Assembly: GCA_003255025.1 (NCBI GenBank)
Contig: QANY01003900.1
Coordinates: forward strand, 1,302,001-1,366,000
Length of the DNA stretch: 64,000 bases
Reading direction: 5' to 3'
DNA from: Datisca glomerata
Lineage: Eukaryota > Streptophyta > Magnoliopsida > Cucurbitales > Datiscaceae
Both the position numbers and the translations under genes were made by a program. The notes below the pieces were generated by a model, which was not told where the DNA came from, did not search any database, and worked only from the letters and a program-made list of their open reading frames with translations. Of the stretch, positions 20,941-32,280 are shown piece by piece (the first letter of the stretch is position 1; each line of letters begins with the position of its first letter).

Positions 20941-22878
20941 GCTTATTATCTGTCTAAAGAATAATGTAAATCACATTTGTGCTCCTAACATAGCCTATGT
21001 TAGGAAAATAACTTGTAATATATATTACAAACATTCAAGTAGGAATATGCATAATTAGAACCTTCCCCTCTAGAACCAAAAAAGTGTTAAGCGTAGTACC
21101 ACAAAAAATTCACCCATCTGTACTTTGCAAGACCCAATTAAGGAAATACATTTACCAAGAGAAATTCAGTATCATTCAATTAGAAAGAATCAAGTAAGTT
21201 AAAATGACATATTCACCGTCTCTAAGATGAAATCTAAGCATGAACCAAGAAACTCAAACGAAAGGAAAAAAACAAACCTCAGAAACCCAAGAAGGGGAAT
21301 AACATACATTCAAAAGAGCATCAGATTCTGATCGTCCATATGTATCATGGATATGAATAGTGATATCTTCAAATTAGTCATCAGATAATAAGCAGAGTTA
21401 TAGTCTACAGTTAATTCAGTTTGGATTTTTGTTCATCATTTGCCTTCCCTTCACCAAGACAACATGGAAAATTTCAAAAAGAACAAGCAGATGAACACCA
21501 ATTCAAGAACACATCAAAGGCATAACACCTATAGGGAATAGCTTAATGGGCTTAAGAATCAGAGAAGTATTTCTAACTAAAAATCAACATAAACATTTTA
21601 TGAAACACAATTCCAACAGCAACATAAGAAATGGATGCTTAAATGGTCAAAATCATCCTATACTGATTTCAATTTTTCTCATTTTCAGAAAACAATTCAA
21701 GAAGCATACAATTAGGTAAAATCAATTAAAGTAACGCAAATGAGAAATTAATCAAACGTGATTAGCATCAGATGTTTAAACGGTGTTGAATCAGCAAAGA
21801 GAATCAATCCGTATATATCAATGAGCGTGAATAATTTATATTTTTTACTATGTTTCTTACTATGCCCCTAAGTCAACATATCTGAAATCTCCTTCCACAT
21901 TCATAGTCTCATGATTTCCGTTGATCTAAATCATTGTAGAAAAGAGAGCCAAATAATTTATATTTCTTACTATGTTAAATCACAAATAAAAACAAATTTA
22001 GTCGTCCACAATCATAGGCCTTCAAATTAACAGCACATACCTGAAAAACTGCACCACCTCTAGCTCTTGCATGCATGTATCTAAAGACCACAACAAGAAT
22101 AAAATAGCTATCCCATCTTGACCTCGATCCAGTATATCTCCGAGCTGAACCAGTACCTAGAAGATGACATAGAAGAACAAATGCTCACAGCCCACACGAT
22201 TCACCACTTAGAATACTTTGTAGACAGAGAATCGGCAAAAACACACAATATCATAAAGCTCTAAAATTGCACAAAATCATACAAAAAATAACTAAAATTT
22301 CCTAGTTCTCATACCAAATAAACCGAAAAATGAACAAAATTGAGTTTATACATACCTGCAGAACCTCCAAATTGAAAATATCTTCAAAAATTCGGGACCT
22401 CCAATATCAATTTCTCAAAAAACAACTGTAACAGGAAAGCCCTAGCTTTTAATCTGAAGAAAGAATGGTTGAAAAAGAAGAAGGAAGAAACACTTACCTA
22501 AACCTCGGTAACAAACAATGAAGAAGAAGGAGGAGGATAACTCAGTGATAAACGACTAAGGTGGAGCTCTGTCGATCAAGGGGGTGAGAGGGAGGGAGCT
22601 GTGCAGGGTGAGGGAAACTAATTATTTCGTGGGTAAAAGTTGACCTTTACCGACCAATTTATAGTTTGGTAGGTAGAAATGAGACTTTTGCCTACGAATT
22701 TTCGATATTCGTCGGCAAAAGCAAATGAAATACTTGGCGCGCCTTCTTTTTTTTTTCTCGGAAGTTTTTTTCAGTTTTTAGCGACCAACTAAAATGTTGG
22801 TCGCTAAAAACAGCTTTTAGCAACGATTTTAATTTCGTGGCTAATAGTTTGGTCACTAAAAGCTATTTTCTTGTAGTG

Positions 22879-23010
22879 AAGGGATAAAACTTCAATGCGG
22901 GAATTACCATGGATGGGGGCATTATGCAAGGCCCCAATTAATCCAACAAGAAAGACGTGGAAGAAGAAGTATACACAACCTACAAGTGTTAGAACCAAAT
23001 TAAATGTAAC
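22879..23010 (+). pseudogene. MULE transposase C-terminus after CACTA insertion
   Basis: The frame interrupted at 20276 resumes here with K-G-I-K-L-Q-C-G-N-Y-H-G-W-G-H-Y-A-R. This is the zinc-knuckle position of MULE transposases (C-x2-C-x4-H), with the second cysteine changed to Tyr. It then runs into basic residues. The continuity across 2.6 kb is what identifies the insertion. Confidence 0.7.
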
Positions 23011-23705
23011 TGTACAATTTCTGATTTCTATTAGCATGATGTTTTTCTATTAGCATACTGTCATAACTAAGTTTTTCTGCATTCTAGCCTTTTTTAGGGA
23101 ATCGATACTTTACTTGATGTTGTTAGAACCATACTGTACTTGATGTTGTTTTCACCATAATGTACTTGATGTTGTTTTCTTAGAGAACTTAGATTTTAAC
23201 ATGATATTATGATTCTAGGTAATAATGTCTTGTTGTCATTTGGGAGGAATTGTATACTATATTTCTACTAAAGCTGTTAGTTACGACCTCTCAAATGGAG
23301 GCAAACTTTTTGGCTCTTTGGACTTCTCTTACAGAAATCTGGAGGGTGAAAATATTGGAGTGTGCTGCATAATGAAAACTATTCTTGATTGGAATTAATT
23401 AGGTCATTACTCAGTAACCATGTACATCATCGTCATATATAGTTCATTTCATTATCCGACATCTGTCTATATTATTACGTGCATATATGCAGATCTGTTG
23501 GTAGAATATGTTTTCTGATATTGTTTAAATGGTACTATCTATTGCTAGACTATGTTAACCATGCCAGGTTAAAAGATCTACCAGAAGTTAACATGAAAGT
23601 TCTCGACCTCCATCATAGAGAGTATGTTAAATTGTTATTTTGAGATGTCAACAGGATCACTTTTTTATTAAATTGTTATTTCTGTGTCGTCAACATGATG
23701 GCGTT
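23011..23705. other. MULE 3' flank with short tandem repeats
   Basis: Three copies of TACTTGATGTTGTT occur at 23111, 23137 and 23163 (26-bp period). A smaller repeat, TTTCTATTAGCATG/A, occurs twice near 23023-23055. No protein domain was recognised. Confidence 0.6.
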
Positions 23706-23860
23706 TTTGTTGAATGGGCAGCATGTGTTGGCAGGGTTCACGGTGACTTTTTTGTTGAATGGGCAGAATGTGTTGGTAGGGTTCATGGTGGCCATTTTGT
23801 TGCATGGGCAGCATGCGTTGGCAGGGTTCGTGGTGGCATTTTTGTTGAATGGGCATACTA
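23706..23860. repeat. 45-bp minisatellite, about 3.5 copies
   Basis: Units begin at 23706, 23751, 23796 and 23841, each starting TTTTTGTTGAATGGGCAGCA or a close variant and including GTTGGCAGGGTTC. Because 45 is divisible by three, the repeat stays open in two forward frames and one reverse frame, producing three overlapping repetitive ORFs. None has a known domain, so I treat them as by-products. Confidence 0.88.
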
Positions 23861-24153
23861 GTTATGTTATGTCTATGTAATCAATCAAATGGAACAAACT
23901 ATTTGTAATTGCCAATTGTTGATACTGTTTTTTAAGGAATTGGCACTTTTTTGTAACCGATAGCATGAATTGGGAGTTCATGGTTATGTTATTACACGCC
24001 ATTGGCTTTTTTATTGAATGAGCATACTAGTTATGTTGTCTCTTTATTGATTGAATACATGAGAAGTATGCTAACGAAAATACATATCTTGATTTAGTTT
24101 TTAAGAAATTTCCTACGTGAAGAAGTGTTTAAGAGAGAGTTAAGGCTACTTTT

Positions 24154-24592
24154 GATCTTAACTTGAAAGATATATTAAGAATTTACAAAGAGTTCAGAGT
24201 GCATAATAACTTAAAGATACATTCCATGATAACTTAAAGATACATTCCGAATTTGCATCAATGAGTGAGCCAAAACAAAGACAAATAAGAAAAAAATACA
24301 CCAATTAGAGATTTTCAAAGGCATAAAATCTCATATTACATACAAAATACGTGATAAAATATAAACAAAACCAATAAAATAAACAAATTAGTTCTCTGTT
24401 TCTTCAATTTATCCATATTTGTTCTCTATTTCTTCAATTTCTCATTCAGACCATTGACTACGGTTTCTAATTGTGAAATTTCCTCATTGAGTCCCTCTAT
24501 AGCGCTTTTAATCTCCCACGACGAGGTTGATCTAGCCATTCAAAGTACCCACAAGACGCACCTTCCCCACATCTTACACATCCATAAAATCT
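24154..24592. repeat. Copy 1 of a roughly 0.43-kb duplicated segment
   Basis: This segment is repeated at 24715-25122. Shared blocks include GATCTTAACTTGAAAGATA, ATCTCATATTACATAC and CATTCAAAGTACC. It covers the 3' part of the GRF zinc-finger remnant and its downstream flank. Confidence 0.85.
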
Positions 24593-24704
24593 CATACCTG
24601 GGTTTTCAGGAGTACGTGAAATCTTCACTTCATCTACCACAGTAGCAATATCTTATTGGAATGACATTTTCACGTGATAGTGAAGAGCTTGAAGATGATG
24701 CCAT
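24440..24704 (-). pseudogene. GRF-type zinc-finger protein remnant, copy 1
   Basis: From ATG at 24704 the minus strand encodes a serine run and then I-R-Y-C-Y-C-G-R. After a frameshift it encodes T-P-E-N-P-G-M-R-F-Y-G-C-V-R-C-G-E-G-A-S-C-G-Y-F-E-W-L-D. The order C-x-C, NPGxRF-x-GC, C-x-(Y/F)FEW-x-D is the GRF zinc finger, a single-strand nucleic-acid-binding fold common in plant transposon-associated genes. A short coiled-coil-like tail (L-N-E-E-I-S-Q-L-E-T) follows in another frame. At least two frameshifts inactivate it. The ORF annotated on the opposite strand here is a shadow. Confidence 0.75.
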
Positions 24705-24714
24705 GGATCAAACT

Positions 24715-25122
24715 GATCTTAACTTGAAAGATACATTAGGAATTTGCATAGAGATTTGAGTGCATAATAACTGAAAGATACATTTAAAATTGCATCAACG
24801 AGTAAGCCAAAACAAATATCAATAAGAATAATGCACAAATTAGAAATTTTTATAGGCATCAAATCTCATATTACATACGAAATACGTAATAAAATACAAA
24901 TACAACCAATAAAATGAACAAACTAGTTCTATGTTTCTTCAATTTAACCACATCTATTCTTCGTTTCTTCAATTTCTCATTCAGACCATACACGTGGTTT
25001 CTAATTGTGAAATTTCCTCATTGAGTTCCTCTATAATGCTTTTAAATCTCTCACGATGAGGTTGATCTAGCCATTCAAAGTACCTAAAAGACGCACCTTC
25101 CCCATATCTTGTACATCTATAC
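24715..25122. repeat. Copy 2 of the roughly 0.43-kb duplicated segment
   Basis: It aligns with 24154-24592 at an offset of 561 to 535 bases. The right end is cut by simple-sequence repeats starting near 25130. Confidence 0.85.
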
Positions 25123-25130
25123 ATTAGTAT
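24985..25130 (-). pseudogene. GRF-type zinc-finger remnant, copy 2 (C-terminal part only)
   Basis: The minus strand reads C-T-R-Y-G-E-G-A-S-F-R-Y-F-E-W-L-D-Q-P and then E-E-L-N-E-E-I-S-Q-L-E-T in one open frame, so this copy preserves the tail better than copy 1. The zinc-binding cysteine before R-Y-F-E-W is Phe here. The N-terminal part is missing, replaced by microsatellite. Confidence 0.7.
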
Positions 25131-25170
25131 TATATGTTGTTTATATATGCTAGACATAGTAGTACAATAG

Positions 25171-25326
25171 TTATTTATCTATCTATCTATCTATCTATAT
25201 ATATCATTGATATGTATATATATATATATACACGTGTGTGCACGTTATAGAGACACACACATATATGACTTATTTATGCATATGTTATATGTGTATAAGA
25301 TTATATATATATATATATATATATAA
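25171..25326. repeat. Microsatellites (ATCT)n and (AT)n
   Basis: An (ATCT) run lies at about 25175-25199, (AT) runs at about 25215-25230 and a longer one at about 25303-25326. They separate the GRF copies from the LTR-like segment. Confidence 0.85.
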
Positions 25327-25339
25327 GATGAGATACACG

Positions 25340-26290
25340 CGGTATTTTACGAAGGGCATGAAGCATATCAAGCGAACTTCAAATGACCTGAAACAAAATT
25401 GGTTGAACTAAGAATGCTTCAAGCAACAATGAACCGGATTGAACCGCGCATGAAACAGAACGGGAGAGACTGAACTGGGGAAGAACAATGTGCAAAATGT
25501 CATGGAATGATTCACCCTGAATTTGGTGTCAAAACCGACTCCTATTTGTAGGGAATTTTGGTCACACCTATTGAAACCGAACACACCGGTTTATACAAAA
25601 GGAAATTCCTTGTGGAATTTCCCAACCGGATCCATCCAGTTTCCAGTCCAGTTTGGACCGGTTCCAAGATCTATCCTCTCCTATAAATAGGCAACAACAT
25701 TTCTCATTCCACCACATCTCTCCACTTCTCTCCTACGAAGCTTATAGTATTGTATTTTTTGAGAGGTTTTGTATTTTGAGCGATATTTTGAGAAATTATC
25801 TAGAGAGAAGCTAGTGAAAATTGTGAGTAAAATATTGAGAGATCTACTCTTTGAGAGAGAAATTTTATAAGAGATTCGAAGATCTCGACCTAGCTGCATT
25901 GTCGAGATCTGATTGACACCATAAACTAATAGGGTTTGTAAAAATTTGGTCTTCACTGTTAAAAAGATTGTTTGAGAAAAATATTCAAGGAAGGATCCTT
26001 GGAGCGTGGATGTAGGGATAGGTTTTCCTGAACCACGTAAAAATACTATGTGCATATCTCTCTTCCCTACACCTTTTACATTTACGTGCACTTTACGTTT
26101 CACACCATTATTATCTTATTTATTTATTCTACGTATTTAAGGTTCTGCACATTATTTAATTGTGTAATTATTATTTATTGCTTGATTATTTATTTTTATC
26201 AATTACTTTATTTCAAGCAATTTATTTTTTAAATACTAAAATATTTCTTTTAATTTATTTTCTCTTTAAAGGGGTGCTATATCAATCCTT
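25340..26290 (+). repeat. copia-type LTR-like fragment with TATA box
   Basis: A TATAAATAG box lies at 25682-25690. About 300 bases later comes CCTTGGAGCGTGGATGTAGG, then CCTGAACCACGTAAAAA. The same pair of motifs, in the same spacing to a TATA box, occurs in the Sirevirus LTRs at 56200-56580 and 61780-62120. The segment is therefore inferred to be a solo or truncated copia LTR, plus orientation. Its ends were not resolved. The ORF on the minus strand over the leader is a shadow. Confidence 0.5.
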
Positions 26291-26339
26291 CAAATTGTAT
26301 GTCGTACTGCTATTGTTTGTTCCTTTGTAAGTGAATTTT

Positions 26340-27257
26340 ACATATTTGATTACTTAATTGTGACTGAATTCTTAATTGTGTATTAATTATTATGATTATA
26401 TGTGTATATATATCCTTATGGTATGAATGTGAATATATATAAATAAGTGAATAAAGATTTAAAGACTAGGTGTATGTTTATGTCACGAAAGGGGTGAGTG
26501 AGAAATGGAATATGGGGGATCGGCGGACTCGACAATGTTTAATGTTAATGTTAATGAATGATCATTTAGTTTGTCCAACAATACAATGTGAATGAATGAG
26601 ACTACCAAGGATCTGGTAGTTGAACAAGGTTTTGTAATAATGGTCCACTGCCTCTAATTAGCTAAACATTACACAAGTGAGCTCGCGAATAATGTAAATA
26701 AAAGAATGTGACATAAACTTTGCGTGGAAGGATTTTAATGCTAAAGCAAAGGAAATAAAGTGATAGAAGTATGTAGTATATGTCAAACACAAAGCTTACT
26801 TATGTTATATGATGTTTTAACATTTAACTGGAATTGGATAGGCATGTATTTGCTATATATGTGTAAATTTTTTTACAGAATATACTTTATACTCACCCCA
26901 TTTCACATTAAATTTTCAGATGATGAATGATGGTGATAAATGTCAAAAGTATGATTAGATATTCTGACACGAGATGAGAAATTAAGTCTAACTGGTTGAG
27001 CAACTTACTATTTTAAAGTTGACTTTAATTTGTTATTTATGAAAGATCTTTGAAATATTATTTAAGCTTAATAAAAAAATTTATGAATTTCTTATCTAAA
27101 ATTTAGAAATGTGTTTTGAGTTTTTCTCTAATAAATGTATTGTTTCATTAAATACCACAAATCATGAATTAATTTAAAAGAAAAATTTTGACCTAGCTCA
27201 TGCGTTATATTTTTAAAAATCATCGAAGTAGCCTCAGTCGGTCTTCGGGGTGTTACA
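26340..27257 (+). repeat. Probable Ty3/gypsy chromovirus LTR fragment
   Basis: The segment ends in GTCTTCGGGGTGTTACA at 27257, the typical terminus of plant chromovirus LTRs. It carries the phrase ACTCACCCC... TTTTCAGATGATGA near 26891-26930, also common in them. The next base begins Tat-type pol sequence. The left boundary is uncertain. A TG...CA pair could not be fixed. Confidence 0.4.
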
Positions 27258-28140
27258 AAGAGTAAAAGCAATAACTTTGACAATCTCATTCTTAGCGTAG
27301 TGTCAGCCGAAAGTAATGAAGATAATTTTGAACCATCTCTGGAAATATTAAGAATTATAGGAGTGGATGATAAAATAACTCAACCTTACTAAGAGTTAAT
27401 GAAAGTGAGAAATTTGGGATTGGATGGAGAGACAAAATAAGTCAAAACTGACACTTCTATGACAAGTGAGAGCCTCCAAGAATTAATTGACTTACTCAAG
27501 GGGTATATAGACGTCTTTGCATGGTATTACCAATATATGTCGGGTCTAAACACTAATATTATGGTCCATCATTTGCTCATTATGTCTGACAGCAAACAAG
27601 TGCGACAAATGTTGGTATAGATCAAAGAAGAAGTTAAAAAGCAAGTAGATGCATATTTTCTGGAAGTAGCCAAATACCCTAAATGGGTTACTAACATAGT
27701 CCCAGTGCTGAAAAAATAGAAAAGTAAGTATGTGCGTCGATTATAGAGACTTAAATCGGGAATGCTCCAAGGATAATTTTTCATTACCCCACATCGATGG
27801 CTTAATATATAACATTGCACGACATTCAACTTTCTCTTTCATGGATGACTCTTTGAGGTATAATCAAGTCAAAATGGCTTCTTAAGACCGTGAATATATC
27901 ACTTTTATAACTTTATGGGGTACATTTTGTTATAAGGTTATGTCATTTGGTCTAAAGAATACTTTGGTGACTTATCAACGAGCAATGATAACACTGTTTC
28001 ATGTTATGATACATAAAGAAATTGAAGTGTGTATTGATGATATGATCACCAATCCCATCAAGGAGAATATCATACTTTCACGCTGCAAAAACTATTTGAA
28101 CAGTTGAGAAAATTTTAGTTAAAGCTTAACCCGATAAAGT
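27258..28140 (+). pseudogene. rt: Tat-type Ty3/gypsy reverse transcriptase
   Basis: The region encodes D-V-F-A-W-Y-Y (about 27510), then P-K-W-V-T-N-I-V-P-V, C-V-D-Y-R-D-L-N, D-N-F-S-L-P-H-I-D and Q-V-K-M-A. It continues with F-C-Y-K-V-M-S-F-G-L-K-N and the catalytic C-I-D-D-M at 28027-28041, where most Tat elements have Y-V-D-D. All catalytic aspartates of the box are kept, but several stop codons and a frameshift near 28090-28130 break the frame. No protease was found upstream, where a chromovirus-like LTR end abuts. Confidence 0.88.
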
Positions 28141-28181
28141 GTATATTCGCAGCATCTTTAGAGAAACTACTTGGTTTTGTC

Positions 28182-28837
28182 GTGAGCATGGAAGGAATAA
28201 GATTTGACCCTGACAAATTTGGAGCCATAATTGATATGACACCACCTCGAACTCAAAAAGAAGTTAGAGGCATTTTTGAGAGATTAAATTACATTGCTCG
28301 GTTCATCTCATCATTAACTGTGACTTGTGATCCTATCTTTAAACTTCTCCACAAAAGTGATACAGAAGGGTGGAATGATGATTGTCAAAATACTTTTGAG
28401 AAGATCAAGAAATACTTGCAAAATCTGCTTATACTTGTGCCTCCAACTCCAATGTGGCCACTCATTTTGTATCTCACAGTAACAAAAAATCCATGGGTTA
28501 TGTACTTAGTCTGTATGATGCCTCTAGAAAGAAAGAACGGGTAATATACTATTTAAGTAAAATGTTCATAAATTACGAGGCTAATTATTTGATGTTGGAG
28601 AAAACATGTTGTGCATTGGCATGTGTTGCTCATTGGCTTAGAAAGTATATGTTATATTACACCACTTGGTTAATTTCAAAGATGAACTCAATCAAGTATA
28701 TCTTCAAAAAACCGTCACTTTTTGGGAGGATTGCTAAATGGCAAGTTTTTCTCATGGAATATGATATTGTCTATGTCACGAGGAAGTCAATAAAAGGAAG
28801 TGTACTTGTTGATTATCTGGAAGATCAACCAGTGTAA
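28182..28837 (+). pseudogene. rh: Tat-type RT connection and first RNase H domain
   Basis: The frame runs F-V-V-S-M-E-G-I-R-F-D-P-D-K, the RT thumb (G-F-V-V-S-x-x-G-I), then L-N-Y-I-A-R-F-I and F-K-L-L-H-K. After a frameshift near 28540 it continues with I-Y-Y-L-S-K, Y-L-M-L-E-K-T-C-C-A-L and I-A-K-W-Q-V-F-L-M-E-Y-D-I. This is the RT-linked RNase H in the usual Ty3/gypsy order. The catalytic Asp-rich start is degraded. Confidence 0.85.
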
Positions 28838-28849
28838 GATTATGAGCCT

Positions 28850-29250
28850 ATGAAATTTGATTTCCCCACTAAGAATTTGTCAGTCACATTAAAAAATGAA
28901 GAAGAATATATGGACCCAGAATTGTGGACAATATTATTTGATGGCACAACTAATGATGTTGGACATGGAATTGGAAAAATCCTCATATCTCTTGAGGGAA
29001 AGCTTTTTCCATTCATGGAAAAACTATACTTTGACCATACAAACAATGTGGCAGATACGAAGCATCTTCTATGAGAATTCATAGCAGCTCGTGATATGAA
29101 GATGAATAAATTTTGAGTGCCCGAAGGTTCTTTATTGGAGATACGACAACTAAATATGAAATGGGAAGCTAGAGACTCCAAGCTGATATTTTGTAACAAA
29201 CATGTAACCATATTAAGCCAAACTTTGATTTGATCATTTACCCATGGGAG
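28850..29250 (+). pseudogene. Second, archaeal-type RNase H (aRH) of Tat element
   Basis: W-T-I-L-F-D-G-T-T-N-D-V-G-H-G-I-G-K-I-L-I-S lies at about 28926-28990, followed by L-Y-F-D-H-T-N-N-V-A-D. The matching intact motif has D-G-A/S at the start and T-N-N-x-A-E-Y-E-A later. The acidic catalytic positions are partly changed (E to D) and a stop occurs at about 29072. A second RNase H after the RT-linked one is diagnostic for the Tat lineage of plant Ty3/gypsy elements. Confidence 0.82.
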
Positions 29251-29259
29251 AATAATTAA

Positions 29260-30640
29260 ATGGTAGATGCACTAGAAACTCTAGCATCTATGTCTGTTGC
29301 AGACTTTAAGAAAGAAGTTCAACCTATAAATTTTGAGAAGCGAGATTTTTCTGCTCATTGTATAAGCACTGAAGAAGGGCCATACACAAGACCGTGGTAT
29401 TTTAATATTAAGCAGTATATAAAGAATGAGAAATATCCATCCAAAGCTTCTGAGAATGAAAAATGTACTATTAGAAGGTTATCTATGGGTTTCTTTTTGA
29501 ATGGTGAAAAATACTCTACAAAAGAAATTGCGATATGGTGCTTTTAAGATGTGTTGATATAAGGGAAGTGAATCAAAAAGAAGAAGTTCATGAAGGAATT
29601 TGTGGTGTCCATGCTAAGGGTCATATGAAGGCTGAACAAATCTTGAGAGCATGATATTATTGATTGATTCTAGAATCTGATTGCATCAAGTACGCTAAGA
29701 ATTGTCACAAATGTCAAATTTATGCGAATAAAATTCACGTACCAGCATCCCCTTTACATGTCATGGTTGCGCCTTAGCCATTCCCTATGTGGGGTTTGGA
29801 TGTTATTGGCCCTATCATACCAAAAGCCTATAACGGGCATCGTTTCATTTTGGTCTCTATATATTTCTTTACCAAATGGGTGGAGGCGAGTTCTTATTCG
29901 AGCGTAACTAAAAGTGTGCTTGTTAAGTTCATTAAAAATGAGATAATTTGTCGATTTGGTCTACCTAAAAGGATCATCATAGATAATGAGACGAATTTGA
30001 ATAACAGGATGATGAAAGAATTATGTGAACAGTTCAATATTAAGCATCATAATTCATCTCCTTATCGTCTGAAGATGAATGGAGTTGTGGAAGTAGCCAA
30101 TTAGAGCATAAAAATGATCATAGAGAAGATGACAGAGGTTTATAAGGATTGGCATGAGATGCTGACTTTCACACTACATTGGTACCACACATCAATCTGA
30201 ACTTCAACTGGGGTAATGCCATTCTCTTTGGTAATACGGCATGGAAGCGTCCTTCCAATCGAGGTTGAAATAACCTCCCTCAGAGTTTTAATGGAGTCAA
30301 AATTAGAAGAAGCACAGTGGGTACAAACACAATATGAGCAATTGAATTTCATCGAGGAAAAAAGGTTGACTGCATTATGTAGAGGGCAATTATATCAAAG
30401 AAAATGATGCAAGCATACGACAAAAGGTTACGTCCCCAATGTTTCCGAGAAGGAGATTTGGTGTTAAAAAAATACTCCCAAATAAAAATGATTACCGTGG
30501 AAAATTGACCCCAAATTACGAAGAACCTTTCATAGGCAAGAATGCCTTCTTTGGAAAAGCCCCATTCTAACAAAACATGGTTGGAGATGATTTACCACAT
30601 GCAGTTAATTCTGATGCAGTCAAGAAGTATTTCGTTTGAC
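29260..30640 (+). pseudogene. int: Tat-type integrase
   Basis: The zinc-binding part shows H-E-G-I-C-G-V-H (with frameshift), then N-C-H-K-C-Q. The core keeps all three catalytic acids: D in W-G-L-D-V-I-G-P (29790-29815), D in I-I-I-D-N-E-T-N (29968-29995) and E in N-G-V-V-E-V-A-N (30079-30102). The C-terminal part has F-R-E-G-D-L-V-L-K-K. A stop after the E-V-A-N motif and a shift near 30170-30215 inactivate it. The first 280 bases link the second RNase H to the integrase. Confidence 0.87.
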
Positions 30641-31470
30641 TGCTCTAAGTATGGGAAATGCGAAGTTGAAAAAAATGTTTTCAAGAATAGTTGTCTCAAA
30701 TTCTAGAGAAATTCATATTCCATGATTTTCCCAAATCCTTGTTTATAAACGTTGTTCATCCATCATCAAGTAAGAGCATTTTTTTAGTTGAAAAACATAT
30801 ATACTTTGTCTTCCTATTATTTTCATTATTTCTTATTCTGCTTAATTCCATGGCATATAGAAAATATCATTAATTACTTTTGAAATAACATAGAAGCACA
30901 AACTTGATTAGATGAAAGTTAATTGATTGAAAAAAAAAAGAGAAAAGTAAAGAAACTGAAAAGGGTAGTCTGAGTGTGAGATGAAATCTGAAAAGTCATC
31001 ATAAGAAAAGTCAATATGCGCACGGCGAAAGATTAAGCGTGATTGGAGGTTTACATAATTAGAAGTGCAGAAAAGAAGTAAAATATGGAGCTGAATACTA
31101 GGGCATAAACCAATGAATAAATATGCATTATTTTCTTCAAAGTATACTCAATACCTCATTACGAGTCCATGATCATGGGCCAAGTGATTGATTTGAAGGG
31201 TGGTGGATATGGCCACATTAGTCAACTTTCAAAATCAAAAATTTTTACAAATGTTCACAATCATGCATAACATCCATGCATTCAAAATCACTACTTTGCA
31301 TTTATATTCCAGAATTACGCATGCATAGATAGGCATCACATTGCTTTTTTTAATAGAATTCAAGCACATAAATCATTTAAGAATATTCTTTCGAAATTCA
31401 CACATGACTTTCCAATATTTAGAGCCTACATTAGTCTAGATTTTGCTACTATATGACGCTTGTATAAATC
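30641..31470 (+). other. Tat 3' untranslated region, unique part
   Basis: AT-rich sequence between the end of integrase and the tandem repeats. No further ORF of interest is seen. Tat elements often have a long non-coding region here. Confidence 0.6.
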
Positions 31471-31479
31471 GGATCAAAC

Positions 31480-32180
31480 ATCATTTCAATTTCTTCAGTT
31501 AAATCAAACCCGAATTGAGTCGAGATCGAAACATGTGTCTATCTAGGTCCATTTCTTTTCAAATATCTCCGGTTAAACCGAACCTAAATTGAGTCGAGGT
31601 CAAAGTCTATGTGTCTATCCAGATCCGTTTCTTTTCAAATATCTCTTGTTAAATTGAACCTAAATTGATTTGAGATCGAAGCATGTATCTATCCAGGTCA
31701 CTTTTCCTTTCAAATATCTCCAGTTAAATCGAACTTGAATTGAGTTGAGGTCGAAGCCTGTGTCTATCCAGGTATTTTCTATTCAAACATCTCTGGTTAA
31801 ATCGTATCCGAATTGAGTCGTGGTCGAAACCCGTGTCTATCCAGGTCAGTTTCTTTTCAAATATCTCAGTTAAATCAAACCCAAATTGAGTCGAGGTCGA
31901 AGTCTGTGTCTACTATCCAAGTCCATTTCTTTCAAATACCTTAGTTAAATCGAACTTGAATTGAGTTGAGGTCAAAGTCTTTGTCTATCCAGGTTTGTTT
32001 CTTTAATTTCGGTTAAATCATACCCGAATCGAGTGGAGGTCGAAGCCTGTCTCTATCCAGGTTCGTTTGTTTATCTTCAGTTAAATTGAACCCGAATTGA
32101 GTTGAGGTCAAAACATGTGTCTATCCAGGTCCATTTCACGTTCTTGTCATTTCATAGAGCCAGAATCAGTCGAGGTTTCT
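31480..32180 (+). repeat. Tandem repeats, period 68-76 bp, in Tat 3' UTR
   Basis: About nine copies carry the landmark TTGAGTCGAGGTCGAAG at 31517, 31591, 31667, 31742, 31815, 31888, 31963, 32031 and 32099. Each unit also has GTCTATCCAGGTC and a TTAAATCGAACC block. Copies differ by scattered substitutions. Such arrays between pol and 3' LTR are a known trait of Tat/Ogre-type elements. Confidence 0.92.
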
Positions 32181-32280
32181 ATTTCCCTTATCCATATAAT
32201 AATTTCTCATACCGATCAAAATACTTATCTACACATTTGCACACCTTCTAAGTTTAAAAATGTAAACAAATAGGGACAAC

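Larger units (their letters stand above)
20277..22878. mobile_element. Non-autonomous CACTA (En/Spm-type) element inside MULE
   Basis: The right end, read on the minus strand, is CACTACAAGAAAATAGC, and the left end is CGCTACAAAAAATATG, a one-base variant of the same terminus. Both subterminal regions hold repeated TTAGCGACCA / TGGTCGCTAAA motifs in opposite orientations, as expected for transposase binding sites. The element splits the 3' end of the MULE reading frame. The 3-bp flanks are AAA and AAG, so a perfect target duplication is not preserved. The 2.6-kb length and lack of a catalytic transposase indicate a deletion derivative. Confidence 0.85.

Noticed and set aside
23706..23860. CRISPR-like array
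   Set aside because: Head-to-tail units without unique spacers in plant DNA; the same applies to the arrays at 31480-32180 and 35475-35720.
28840..29211. 123-codon minus-strand ORF
   Set aside because: Lies opposite the second RNase H of the Tat element, which has clear motifs on the plus strand.
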